From positions 1-49,226 of the forward strand of contig CALCHI010000557.1 in assembly GCA_937901285.1 (NCBI GenBank): a stretch of 49,226 nucleotides of DNA, read 5' to 3'. The notes below the pieces were generated by a model, which did not search any database, had not been told where the DNA came from, and was given only the letters and a program-made list of their open reading frames with translations. The stretch is from UBA8437 sp003445035 (GTDB lineage: Bacteria; Planctomycetota; Planctomycetia; Planctomycetales; Planctomycetaceae). This document shows, piece by piece, positions 25,184-33,971 of the stretch (positions are counted from its first letter, which is position 1; the number at the start of each line of letters is the position of its first letter). The position numbers and the translations under genes are program-made.

Positions 25184-26468
25184 TTCATTGGATACCAGTG
25201 CTGCCGATGTGGTTGTGATCGGTGGCGGGCCTGCCGGTGCCACCACCGCCGCACTGATTGCGGAGGCGGGCTACAGCGTGGTGGTGTTTGAACGAGAGTC
25301 CATCCCGCGTTTTCACGTGGGCGAGTCGTTGATACCGGCCACCTATTGGACACTCGATCGACTGGGACTGGTTGAGAAACTCAAGGCGAGCGGTTTTCCG
25401 AAAAAGTTCAGTGTCCAATTTGTCACCGAGTCCGGAAAGGAGACCTCTCCGTTCTATTTTGACGAATTCAAGCCTCATGAAAGCTCGCAGACCTGGCAGG
25501 TCTGGCGAGACGATTTCGATCGAATGCTGATCGAATGTGCTGAGCAACGGGGTGCGGAGGTTGTGTGTGAAGCCCAGGTGACCGAAGTGGTGTTCGACGC
25601 GGACCAGGTCACGGGTGTTCAAGTGAGACCGGCCGGGGACCAGGAGGGTGACTCACGGTTCGTGTCCGCACAAGTTGTGGTGGACGCGAGCGGCCTGTCG
25701 GCGTTCCTGGCCAGTCGGATGGACCTGAAGGAGGCCGACCCGCTGTTGCGGAAGGCCACCGTGTGGGGATATTTCCGGGGTGCTGCACGCGACGCAGGTC
25801 GTGATGAAGGGGCCACGATCATCTTGCAGACAGAGGGGAAGCGGTCATGGTTCTGGTACATTCCGCTTCCGGATGACATGGTGAGTGTGGGTTGCACGGG
25901 AAACCTGCGGTACATGTTTCCGGGAGGAGGCGTCGATCTTGAGGCCCTCTGGAGCCGGGAAATGGCTCGTTGTCCAGCGATGCAACGGCGACTCGCCGAT
26001 GCGAAGCGTGAGGGGCCGCTGCGGACCACCCGCGACTTCAGTTACAAGGCGACAACGGCGGCAGGCGACGGCTGGGTTCTTGTCGGTGACGCCGTGGGGT
26101 TCATCGACCCGGTATATTCCTCTGGCGTGTACCTGGCCTTGAAGTCGGGCGAAATGGCGGCCGACGCGGTGGTGAATGGACTGGCCACCGGTGATGTGTC
26201 GGGCGAACGGCTTGGGGCGTGGAAGGAGAGTTACGACGAAGGGGTGATGCACTTCCACAAGCTCGTCTACGCGTTCTACACGCCGGGATTCAGTTTCGGC
26301 GCCTTACTGCGTGATCATCCGGAGTGCACGGAGCACCTGGCCAACATCCTGATGGGCAATGTCTTCGAACCCGGTGTCGGTGCCCTGTTCGAGGCAATCG
26401 GCGACGTGACGCCACCGTCGGAAGACGAGCCGTCGATGGTGCCGATGGCCGAAGAGGAGGAGAACTGA
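25170..26468 (+). CDS. FAD-dependent halogenase-like oxidoreductase
   Basis: 432-residue flavoprotein of the group that includes tryptophan/phenol halogenases and geranylgeranyl reductases. It shows the Rossmann motif VVIGGGPAGATTAALIAEAG, then RFHVGESLIPATYWTLDRLG. GFPKKFSVQF contains Lys79, at the position of the halogenase lysine. WFWYIPLP (Trp227-Pro232) matches the WxWxIP halogenase signature. LVGDAVGFIDPVYSSGVYLA is the FAD-contact loop. The Lys and WxWxIP favour a halogenase or halogenase-derived monooxygenase, but substrate and actual halide use are unknown. A flavin reductase partner is not visible nearby. The ATG overlaps the previous gene by 14 bp; the C-terminus is acidic (AEEEEN). 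The DUF3311-like gene follows after 3 bp. Confidence 0.78.
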   Translation: MIKLDSLDTSAADVVVIGGGPAGATTAALIAEAGYSVVVFERESIPRFHVGESLIPATYWTLDRLGLVEKLKASGFPKKFSVQFVTESGKETSPFYFDEFKPHESSQTWQVWRDDFDRMLIECAEQRGAEVVCEAQVTEVVFDADQVTGVQVRPAGDQEGDSRFVSAQVVVDASGLSAFLASRMDLKEADPLLRKATVWGYFRGAARDAGRDEGATIILQTEGKRSWFWYIPLPDDMVSVGCTGNLRYMFPGGGVDLEALWSREMARCPAMQRRLADAKREGPLRTTRDFSYKATTAAGDGWVLVGDAVGFIDPVYSSGVYLALKSGEMAADAVVNGLATGDVSGERLGAWKESYDEGVMHFHKLVYAFYTPGFSFGALLRDHPECTEHLANILMGNVFEPGVGALFEAIGDVTPPSEDEPSMVPMAEEEEN

Positions 26469-26471
26469 GTT

Positions 26472-26768
26472 ATGTCGGAAACCCGGTCAAGGCCTCGAGG
26501 AGCCAGAAACGTGTTCTGGGCGGTCGTGTTGCTGCTGGTCGTCGCGCAGCAGTGGTCGGGATACTGGTCCTCGGAAACACTGGTGTTCGGGTTTCTGCCG
26601 TCGCCGTTGTTCTATCACGTCATGGTGTCACTGGCGGCCGTGGTGGTGTGGTGGGTCGGAGCAGTGGTTGCCTGGCCCGATGACGCGTTGGACGCGAAAT
26701 GCAGCGGGAGTGGCCCGGGCGCCGGTCCACTGGCCAATGAGACGTCCGCGACGGAGGAGCCGTCGTGA
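26472..26768 (+). CDS. Small two-helix membrane protein, DUF3311-like, paired with SSS symporter
   Basis: 98 residues with two predicted helices (about 13-30 and 44-67, FYHVMVSLAAVVVWWVGAVV) and a polar, Ser/Gly-rich tail. The arrangement VFGFLPSPLFYHV resembles the VFGLPFF-W-Q-x-x-W pattern of the DUF3311 family, whose genes commonly sit directly ahead of a sodium:solute symporter. That is the case here, with stop and start overlapping by 4 bp. The family assignment is by context and approximate pattern. Probably an accessory subunit or regulator of the transporter. Confidence 0.6.
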   Translation: MSETRSRPRGARNVFWAVVLLLVVAQQWSGYWSSETLVFGFLPSPLFYHVMVSLAAVVVWWVGAVVAWPDDALDAKCSGSGPGAGPLANETSATEEPS

Positions 26769-28351
26769 CGCAGTTGGCGATCATCATCGGGTATCTGCTT
26801 CTGCTCCTGGGGCTGGGGGCGGCTGCGTCAAGGTTTTCGCGTGGCACAAGTCGCGATTACCTGTTGGCCAGTCATTCGATCGGACCCGTGCTTCTGCTGA
26901 TGTCGTTGTTCGGGACCACAATGACGGCGTTTGCCCTGGTGGGGTCGACCGGCAAGTCGTTCCAACTGGGCGTCGGTGTCTATGGCCTGATGGCCTCCTC
27001 AAGCGGCATCGTCCATTCTCTGTGTTTCTTCCTGATCGGGGTCAAGCTCTGGAAACTTGGCCAACGACACGGATACACCACGCAGGTGCAGTTCTTTCGC
27101 GATCGGCTGGGGTCACATCGATTTGGCTACCTGCTGTTTCCGGTGCTGGTGGGACTCGTGATTCCGTATCTGTTGATTGGCGTCCTGGGGGCTGGTGCTG
27201 TCGTCAACGGTGTGACACGGGGGACGTTCGACGAGGCGTTTGCGAGTTCCGGGCATGGCGTGCCGCCGTGGCTGGGATCGCTGGTTATCTGCCTGGTAGT
27301 GCTGGCGTACGTGTTTGCCGGTGGTATGAGAGGGACCGCCTGGGCCAATACGTTTCAGACGGCCGTGTTCATGGTCCTGGGTGTTGTCACTTTCGTGGTG
27401 ATCGCACGGGAAATCGGCGGCGGCGAGAGTTTTCTCGAGAGCTTGAGAGGGGCGACGGCACGGGTGCTGGAGGCTCATCCCGAGAAACTGGTAATGAAGC
27501 CGCCGAAGTTGTTTTTTTTCAGCTTCTTACTGATTCCGCTTTCTGCCGGAATGTTTCCTCACCTGTTCCAGCACTGGCTGACAGCTAGAAGTGCTTCAAC
27601 CTTCAAGTTGCCGGTGATCGTGCATCCGTTGTTCATACTGATCGTGTGGGTGCCATGCGTCATGGTCGGGGTCTGGGCGACTTCGGCGATGGTCGATGGT
27701 CAGCAGGTCTTTGCCGAGTCACCCAAGAACGTCAACACCGTGTTGCCGATCCTTCTGGGGAAAGTGGCGGGGCCGGTGCTTTCCGGATTGCTCTCGGCCG
27801 GGATCCTGGCCGCAGTGATGTCATCGCTCGACAGCCAGTTCCTGTGTTTGGGAACCATGTTCACCAACGACATCGTATTGGGACGTCGTGGAGACGGCGC
27901 GGCGGTCGATGATCGTCGCGTGGTACGGATGGCCCGCCTGTTCATCGTTGCCATCGTTGGGGTGACCTACCTGTTGAGCCTCGGAGAGCCGGCCGGGATC
28001 TTTGATCTCGGGCTATGGTGTTTTGCTGGATTCACCGGGCTGGTGCCGCTGGTTCTGGCCGCCCTGTACTGGCCGCGACTGACCCTGCCAGGGGCGGTGG
28101 CGAGTGTGCTGGCTATGGTCGTGACGTGGTTGACCTTGTTCGTGTGGGACATGGGAGGGTATCCACCGGATCCCAAGTACAAGTTCCTTGGAATGTTACC
28201 GGTTGCGACAGTCCTGGCCGTGTCGACGATTGCCCTGGTCTTTGTTTCGCTGGTGACACGTCCGCCATCGGACGACATTCTGGCGAAGTTCTTCACTCCG
28301 AAATCCGGCCACGACGAAGCCGATTCGGATATTCCTGGACTGCCGGGTTGA
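26765..28351 (+). CDS. Sodium:solute symporter (SSS) family transporter
   Basis: 528-residue inner-membrane transporter with about 13 hydrophobic helices. The start is GTG 26765, overlapping the stop of the small membrane protein. Features of the family are GTTMTAFALVGSTGKSFQLG near the N-terminus, YVFAGGMRGTAWANTFQTAV at about 180-200 (the SSS signature region), and ILAAVMSSLDSQFLCLGTMF at about 344-363, corresponding to the Na+-binding A-x-x-S-S-x-D segment. Sodium-coupled uptake is therefore well supported; the substrate is not. Placed between a halogenase-like enzyme and an acyl-thioesterase, it may import an organic or aromatic acid used by that pathway. Confidence 0.88.
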   Translation: MTQLAIIIGYLLLLLGLGAAASRFSRGTSRDYLLASHSIGPVLLLMSLFGTTMTAFALVGSTGKSFQLGVGVYGLMASSSGIVHSLCFFLIGVKLWKLGQRHGYTTQVQFFRDRLGSHRFGYLLFPVLVGLVIPYLLIGVLGAGAVVNGVTRGTFDEAFASSGHGVPPWLGSLVICLVVLAYVFAGGMRGTAWANTFQTAVFMVLGVVTFVVIAREIGGGESFLESLRGATARVLEAHPEKLVMKPPKLFFFSFLLIPLSAGMFPHLFQHWLTARSASTFKLPVIVHPLFILIVWVPCVMVGVWATSAMVDGQQVFAESPKNVNTVLPILLGKVAGPVLSGLLSAGILAAVMSSLDSQFLCLGTMFTNDIVLGRRGDGAAVDDRRVVRMARLFIVAIVGVTYLLSLGEPAGIFDLGLWCFAGFTGLVPLVLAALYWPRLTLPGAVASVLAMVVTWLTLFVWDMGGYPPDPKYKFLGMLPVATVLAVSTIALVFVSLVTRPPSDDILAKFFTPKSGHDEADSDIPGLPG

Positions 28352-28363
28352 GAGGGGTCAGAT

Positions 28364-28798
28364 ATGCCCGCTGCATTCACCACGACCCGGCGTGTCGAAT
28401 TCGCCGACACCGACATGGCGGGATTGATTCACTTCACGACGTTCTTTCGAATGATGGAGTCGGCCGAACACGAATTCCTTCGATCCCTGGGGACGTCCGT
28501 GGTTGAAAAGGACCTGGATGGCGACGGCGTAGCAATTGGATGGCCACGTCGCGAGGCCCAATGCGAATTTCATGCGCCGGCTGTGTTCGAAGACGAGTTG
28601 GCGGTGGAGATCACTGTCGAGCGAATGGGCCGGTCGTCATTGACGCTCGGCTACGAGTTTCGGAGAGGGCAACAACTGATTGCCAACGGACGAGTGAAGA
28701 CGGTGTGCTGCCGGGTGGCACACGAGGCAGGACTGACGGCGATCGAGATTCCCGAGCCGTTGCGTGGGCGGCTGGGCGAACTGGTTGATACGGAGTGA
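28364..28798 (+). CDS. YbgC/4HBT-type acyl-CoA thioesterase
   Basis: 144 residues, single hotdog domain. The N-terminal signature TRRVEFADTDMAGLIHFTTFF holds the catalytic Asp (D-x-x-G) of 4-hydroxybenzoyl-CoA thioesterase-type enzymes, and RMMESAEHEFLRSLG follows as the central helix. It hydrolyses acyl- or aroyl-CoA thioesters in the cytoplasm; specificity is not readable. A GAGGGG ribosome site precedes the ATG, 12 bp after the symporter stop. It ends 4 bp before the ABC ATPase gene. Together with a possible chorismate lyase upstream, an aromatic thioester substrate is an attractive inference. Confidence 0.85.
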   Translation: MPAAFTTTRRVEFADTDMAGLIHFTTFFRMMESAEHEFLRSLGTSVVEKDLDGDGVAIGWPRREAQCEFHAPAVFEDELAVEITVERMGRSSLTLGYEFRRGQQLIANGRVKTVCCRVAHEAGLTAIEIPEPLRGRLGELVDTE

Positions 28799-28802
28799 CA
28801 GA

Positions 28803-29513
28803 GTGACCGGCGACGAACATCAGCAAGGGGCACACCTGGCCGTTCACGGGTTGGAGAAGACCTTTCAGAGTGGCGATTCATCGCTGACGGTCCTTTCGGG
28901 GCTCGAACTCGAGATGAACCGAGGTGACCAACTGGCGATTACGGGCCCTTCGGGGTCCGGAAAAAGCACGTTGTTGTACATCGTCGGAACACTTGACGAG
29001 CCAACGGCGGGCACCGTCGAGGTGGCTGGGATGGATCCGTTTACTCGTGACGAGAGCGGGTTGGCGGACTTCCGGTCTGACGAGGTGGGTTTCATTTTCC
29101 AGGACCATCACCTGTTGCCGCAGTGTACGGTCCTCGAGAATGTGATGATTCCGCTGATTGCGGCCGGAGGAGTCGGAGCGTCCGGCGAGGAACGAGCCAG
29201 AAGTCTTCTCGACCGCGTGGGCCTGTCGGAACGGAGTGGGCATTTGCCGGCGCGGATTTCCGGCGGGGAACGTCAACGGGTTGCTGTGTGCCGCGCACTG
29301 ATCAACGACCCCTCGCTGTTGCTGGCTGACGAGCCGACAGGAAACCTCGATCAGAAGACCGCCGATGCGGTGGGGACGCTGTTGCTGGAACTCTCTGAGG
29401 AGCAGCAGGCGATCTTGATCTGTGTGACCCACAGCGAGGAATTGGCCTCGCGATTTCCGCGGCGTTGCGAATTGGCCGACGGCCGACTGGTCGACGTGGG
29501 GGCGGCCGAATGA
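28803..29513 (+). CDS. LolD/MacB-type ABC transporter ATPase
   Basis: 236-residue nucleotide-binding subunit. Walker A is GPSGSGKSTL, the Q-loop is VGFIFQDHHLLPQCTVLENV, the signature is ISGGERQRVAVCRALINDP, Walker B is SLLLADEPTGNLD, and the switch His is in ICVTHSEELA. This combination is typical of the MacB/LolD/FtsE group, which powers extrusion of lipoproteins or peptides with an FtsX-type permease. The GTG start, 4 bp after the thioesterase stop, is preferred to an upstream in-frame start inside that gene. The stop overlaps the permease start by 4 bp, so ATPase and permease are coupled. Confidence 0.92.
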   Translation: MTGDEHQQGAHLAVHGLEKTFQSGDSSLTVLSGLELEMNRGDQLAITGPSGSGKSTLLYIVGTLDEPTAGTVEVAGMDPFTRDESGLADFRSDEVGFIFQDHHLLPQCTVLENVMIPLIAAGGVGASGEERARSLLDRVGLSERSGHLPARISGGERQRVAVCRALINDPSLLLADEPTGNLDQKTADAVGTLLLELSEEQQAILICVTHSEELASRFPRRCELADGRLVDVGAAE

Positions 29514-32500
29514 CGAGATGGTCCCTGCTGCTGTCGACGGTGCGATTTCACTGGCGGTCCAACCTGGCCGTTTGCCTGGGAGTTGTCGCGGCCACGGCGG
29601 TGATCACCGGGGCCCTGGTCGTTGGGGATTCTGTACAAACCAGCCTCCTGCAAATGCACCTCGATCGGCTGGGGCGGGTGGACATGGCGATTATTGGCCG
29701 AGATCGATTTGTGCGAGAGGATCTGGCCGGCGAAATCCAACAGTTGGCCGGCGGAGATGTGCAGGTTGCCCCGCTGATGATGATCCGGGGAAGCCTGGAG
29801 ACCGGAGGAGCCGATGCGGTTGGTGAGCGAGCGGGATTGAGAGTGGGAGGTGTCATGGTGTACGGCATCGATGCTCGTTTCTGGGAACTCACCCAGCACG
29901 GAGGGCTGGAGCCACCACAACCGGGCGAGGTCCTGCTTTCCGAAGGAGTGGCCTCAGAGCTGGGCGAATCGGTTCAGCCCGGCGAGGACGTGCGCCTGTG
30001 GATGGAAATGCCCAACTTCATTCCGAGGGATTCACTGCTCGGAGAACGTGACAACGATACGATCGACCTACCCCTGAAGGTTCGGGCCGTGGTCGGTGCT
30101 AGCGATCCGGTGGCCCGCCGTGGTGTGGGACGATTCGACCTGAATCCCAGTCAACAATTGCCGAAGGTGGCTTTTGTCGCTTTGTCCACACTGCAGGAGA
30201 CATTCCGGCTCCAGAAACGGCGGGTTCGCAACCGCGAACAAAGGCGTACCGATGAGTATCCCGCGCGGGTGAACACGATGGTGGTCGCCGGTGGAAATCC
30301 GCAGGTGGTCTCGAAGGCGGTGGAGAAGGCGATCACGCTTGATGATCTTGGCCTGAGCCTGCGGCGGTTGGAAAAACGCGGTTACGTGGCGTTGGAGAGC
30401 AACCGGATGGTGCTTGATGACGTGATGGTGGCGGCTGCGGAGCCGGTGGAGTCTTTGAAGTCTCGAGTTCTGGTCCACCTGGCGAACCGGCTTTCGAACG
30501 CCGACGATCCGGCGAAATACTCGATGTATTCGATTGTCGGTGGACTCGAACCCCGTGAAGTCGCCTCCGCGCCCTTCGGACCATTCCTCGCCGGCGACAC
30601 CTCCGCGGATGCCATCTCGGGATTGCCTGATGATGGGATTGTGATCAACCGGTGGTTGGCCGATGACCTGGATCTCGAAGTGGGCGGACGCCTGAAGATG
30701 ACCTACCACCTTGTGGGATCCCATGGCGAACTGCCAGAGGAGGTGCGGACGTTTCGCGTCCATGCGATCGTGGAATTGGCGGGTCCGGCCGAGGATCGAG
30801 GACTGACGCCGCACGTGCCCGGCATCACCGACGTGAGGACATTTCGCGATTGGAGGCAACCGTTCGAGATGGATCTCGACGCGTTGACCGACCGCGATGA
30901 CGACTACTGGGATGACCACCGGGCGACTCCGAAGGCGTTTGTAACCCGCCGGGCCGCCATCAGCATGTGGGAGAGCCGATACGGTAAGTCGACGTCGTTG
31001 CGAATTGCGATCGATCCGGCCGATGCAGACGCCATACAGAAGCTCGACAACACGATTCGAGCGAATATCGACCTTTCGGCGCTCGGCCTGTCTGTCCAGC
31101 CGGTCAAGGAACACGGCGTACGAGCTGCCAGTGGGACGACTCCGTTCAGTGGCCTGTTTGTCGGGTTCAGTGTTTTCCTGATCGGCGCGGCAACGATTCT
31201 GGTGGGGTTGCTGTTTCGACTGGGAATTGAACGGCGAGTTCGAAGCACCGGCCTGGTGCTGGCATTGGGTTTTCCGGTTCGGCTGGTTCTTTTGCTGTTG
31301 GCCGCCGAGGGGGCGGTGGTCGTCACGGTCGGCGGAATTGTCGGCGCATCGGTCGGAGTCGCCTACGCGGACCTGATGGTGTACGGCCTCACCCACTGGT
31401 GGGTCGGTGCGGTCGGAACCTCGTTCCTTGAGGTCGATGTGCAGGTGCCGAGCCTTCTGTCCGGATTCGCTATTTCCGGGGCTGTGGCGCTTCTGGCAAT
31501 TCTCTTTTCGGCTCGCGGGATGTTGAAAATGCCGGCGCGGGAACTGTTGGCGGGGATCGTCCGTCGTACGACTGGGCAGGCAGATGCCGGTGGTCGAAGT
31601 CGACGGGTATTCTGGACATCGATCGGCTGCGCGTGCACGGGGCTTCTTGTCGGTGCACTCGCGCCGGACACTCTTCTGTCGCAGGAGGCGTTTTCGGGAC
31701 TTTCCGTGCGCATCGTCCTGTTCTTCGTATTGGGGATGTCCTCGCTGGTGGCGTCGATCGCCGTCCTGGCTGTCATGCTGGGTAAGAAGCGAGACGGGGG
31801 CCTGGATGGGCAGGGCACGTTGGCGGTGGTTCGGCTGGGGTTTCGTAACGCCGCGAGACACGGGGCCCGTAGCGTGTTGTCGGTGGCCATGATTGCGTCG
31901 GCCGCGTTCCTGATCACAGCGGTTGCAGCCGGCCGACGAGACCCGGTGGCGGAATGGCCAGATCGTTTGACCGGGGCCGGCGGTTTTCTGTTGGTCGCCG
32001 AGTCGAGCCAGTCATTGATCTACGATCCGGGCACCTTGAACGGGCAAGCCAAGCTGGAGCTCTCAGAAGACCTGCCAGTTGGGCAGGCTGCGTTGCTGGA
32101 GACGATCGATTTCCATTCTTTTCGAGTGAAGGCGGGCGAGGAATCGAGTTGTCTGAACCTGTACCAGACGCGGTTGCCGACGATCCTGGGAATGAGCCGC
32201 CGCACGATCGATCGAGGCGGTTTTCGATTTGTCGGCGCCGCGGAAACGAATCCATGGAAGCTGCTCGAAGAAATGCGCAAGTCGGATTCGCTTCCGGGCG
32301 GTGAAACGCTTCCGGTCTTTCCCGTTGTGGGAGACATGAACACTCTTCAATACAGCCTGCACAAGGGGGTGGGCGACCGGATCGCCTATCCGACTGAAGA
32401 GTCCCCGACACTGTGGCTTGAGATTGTCGGGATGCTTGACGCCAGTGTCTTTCAGGGGGTCCTGGTGATGTCGGAGGCCCATTTCCGTGCGGCGTTTCCC

Positions 32501-33082
32501 GAGGAAGTGGGATTCCGGTATTTCCTGGTCGGGGACACACGCTTTGGGGATGCGGGGGAGTCACCCGGAGACCTGGAAGAATTGGACGGTGTGAGAACCG
32601 GACAGTTGAGCCTGCTGGAATCCAAGTTGGGTGAGTACGGTTTTGATGCCGAGCCGGTGGTCGATCGCCTGGGACGGTTTTTGTCGGTCCAGAACACGTA
32701 CTTGACGACCTTTCAGGTGCTGGGGGGGCTGGGATTGTTGCTGGGCACGATCGGGCTGGCCACCGTGATGCAAAGAAATGTGCTGGAACGTCGCAGTGAA
32801 CTGGCGTTGTTGCGGGCGGTCGGTTTCCGTCGTTCGGGGTTGCGTTGGCTGGTGCTCAGCGAAAACGCGTTTTTGCTGGGCTGGGGCCTGTTCAGTGGCA
32901 CCGTGTCGGCGCTACTGGCAATGTCTCCTCACCTGGCGACGGCGGGTGCGGATGTCTCGGAACTGGCCAGGGGGCTGGCCCAGTTGTTGTCCGGCGTCGT
33001 CGTGGTCGGAATGCTTGCTGCCGGGCTGGCCGTTGCCGAAGCGGCGCGGACCCCGTTGGTCACGTCACTTCGTAGTGAATGA
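29510..33082 (+). CDS. Large FtsX/MacB-type ABC permease with two FtsX modules
   Basis: 1190 residues, roughly two to three times a LolC/MacB permease. An N-terminal helix (about 16-40) leads to a long extracytoplasmic region. The first FtsX module lies at about 543-670 (LFVGFSVFLIGAATILVGLL, ending SGAVALLAILFSARG). Two to three further helices follow, then a second extracytoplasmic region (about 820-1060). The C-terminal FtsX module (about 1065-1180) includes LLGTIGLATVMQRNVLERRS, followed by ELALLRAVGFRRSGLRWLVL, the classic FtsX coupling segment. It is one polypeptide containing both halves of a permease pair, served by the LolD-like ATPase. Lipoprotein release or export of a pathway product are both possible. 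Confidence 0.87.
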   Translation: MTRWSLLLSTVRFHWRSNLAVCLGVVAATAVITGALVVGDSVQTSLLQMHLDRLGRVDMAIIGRDRFVREDLAGEIQQLAGGDVQVAPLMMIRGSLETGGADAVGERAGLRVGGVMVYGIDARFWELTQHGGLEPPQPGEVLLSEGVASELGESVQPGEDVRLWMEMPNFIPRDSLLGERDNDTIDLPLKVRAVVGASDPVARRGVGRFDLNPSQQLPKVAFVALSTLQETFRLQKRRVRNREQRRTDEYPARVNTMVVAGGNPQVVSKAVEKAITLDDLGLSLRRLEKRGYVALESNRMVLDDVMVAAAEPVESLKSRVLVHLANRLSNADDPAKYSMYSIVGGLEPREVASAPFGPFLAGDTSADAISGLPDDGIVINRWLADDLDLEVGGRLKMTYHLVGSHGELPEEVRTFRVHAIVELAGPAEDRGLTPHVPGITDVRTFRDWRQPFEMDLDALTDRDDDYWDDHRATPKAFVTRRAAISMWESRYGKSTSLRIAIDPADADAIQKLDNTIRANIDLSALGLSVQPVKEHGVRAASGTTPFSGLFVGFSVFLIGAATILVGLLFRLGIERRVRSTGLVLALGFPVRLVLLLLAAEGAVVVTVGGIVGASVGVAYADLMVYGLTHWWVGAVGTSFLEVDVQVPSLLSGFAISGAVALLAILFSARGMLKMPARELLAGIVRRTTGQADAGGRSRRVFWTSIGCACTGLLVGALAPDTLLSQEAFSGLSVRIVLFFVLGMSSLVASIAVLAVMLGKKRDGGLDGQGTLAVVRLGFRNAARHGARSVLSVAMIASAAFLITAVAAGRRDPVAEWPDRLTGAGGFLLVAESSQSLIYDPGTLNGQAKLELSEDLPVGQAALLETIDFHSFRVKAGEESSCLNLYQTRLPTILGMSRRTIDRGGFRFVGAAETNPWKLLEEMRKSDSLPGGETLPVFPVVGDMNTLQYSLHKGVGDRIAYPTEESPTLWLEIVGMLDASVFQGVLVMSEAHFRAAFPEEVGFRYFLVGDTRFGDAGESPGDLEELDGVRTGQLSLLESKLGEYGFDAEPVVDRLGRFLSVQNTYLTTFQVLGGLGLLLGTIGLATVMQRNVLERRSELALLRAVGFRRSGLRWLVLSENAFLLGWGLFSGTVSALLAMSPHLATAGADVSELARGLAQLLSGVVVVGMLAAGLAVAEAARTPLVTSLRSE

Positions 33083-33222
33083 GTTTCGCACATTCGTCGA
33101 CTCGCGACGGGGATGCGGTGACCGGGCGAAATGTCTAGTATGGCCGCAATCGCGTTGGGCCGATCCCGGATTTCGGGGTGGATCCGCCGCGAAGAGCATC
33201 ATCGTCAGCAGAAGGGATTCCG

Positions 33223-33816
33223 ATGAAACACCAGTTGCCGATTCTCTTTGCCCTGGGGACCGCATTGTGCTGGGGATTGTACGGCCCCACGTTGCAGCAT
33301 GCCCGAGCCCCTGGATCTCCGCCGTCTCCTCCGCCTGAAGGCTGGAGTCCGTTCAAGCCTTACGTTGGCATTGGGTTGGCATATCTTGTGCTGGCGATCA
33401 TCGGCGGCCTGATCATGATGAAGGTCAAGGGCGACACGTTCAGTTTTTCCGGGAAACAGTCGCCAGCTTTGATCTGGGGTTTTGCGGCAGGTCTGCTGGG
33501 TGCCCTGGGAGCACTCTGCCTGACATCGGCCATGTCGACGTTCATCGGAAAGCCGATTCCTGAGCTGGTGATGCCGATCGTATTCGGAGGTGCAGTGACG
33601 ATTGTCGGTGTGCACGCGGCGATCTCACACGGCGAAATGAAGCCCATGATGGGCCTGGGGATTCTTCTGACCGGTGTCGGCATCATAATGATCGCGTCGA
33701 ACACGCCGCACGGGCCCGCTCACAAGCCTCCGGCCTCGGAATCGTCGGCGGCAGAAAACCCCACAGTCCCGGCAGGCAAGGCCCCGGCGGCTGAATCGCC
33801 GGACGATGTGGGGTGA
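33223..33816 (+). CDS. Five-helix membrane protein, EamA-like half
   Basis: 197 residues with five hydrophobic segments: ILFALGTALCWGLYGPTLQ, YVGIGLAYLVLAIIGGLIMM, ALIWGFAAGLLGALGALCLT, MPIVFGGAVTIVGVHAAI and LGILLTGVGIIMIAS. The ALCWGLYGP segment and the closing helix resemble one EamA (drug/metabolite transporter) repeat, suggesting a half-size transporter that dimerises. The C-terminus is a 40-residue Pro/Ala/Ser-rich tail. The ATG is preceded by GAAGGGA. A TAGTAT box at 33136-33141 could be its -10 element, but the matching -35 (ATGCGG) is poor. No function is established. Confidence 0.6.
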   Translation: MKHQLPILFALGTALCWGLYGPTLQHARAPGSPPSPPPEGWSPFKPYVGIGLAYLVLAIIGGLIMMKVKGDTFSFSGKQSPALIWGFAAGLLGALGALCLTSAMSTFIGKPIPELVMPIVFGGAVTIVGVHAAISHGEMKPMMGLGILLTGVGIIMIASNTPHGPAHKPPASESSAAENPTVPAGKAPAAESPDDVG

Positions 33817-33971
33817 TGGCGTCGGCGCCCATCGGTGGCAGGGCCATGAACGGGATGGTAGGATCGCGGCAACTTGGTTCGAGGAGCAGCTCTTGGGCTT
33901 GGATGACTCCGGCCCGGCGTTGCCAAGGTGCGAGGAACGCAGGCCATCGGTGGCCTCAAAGGACCTGTTTC

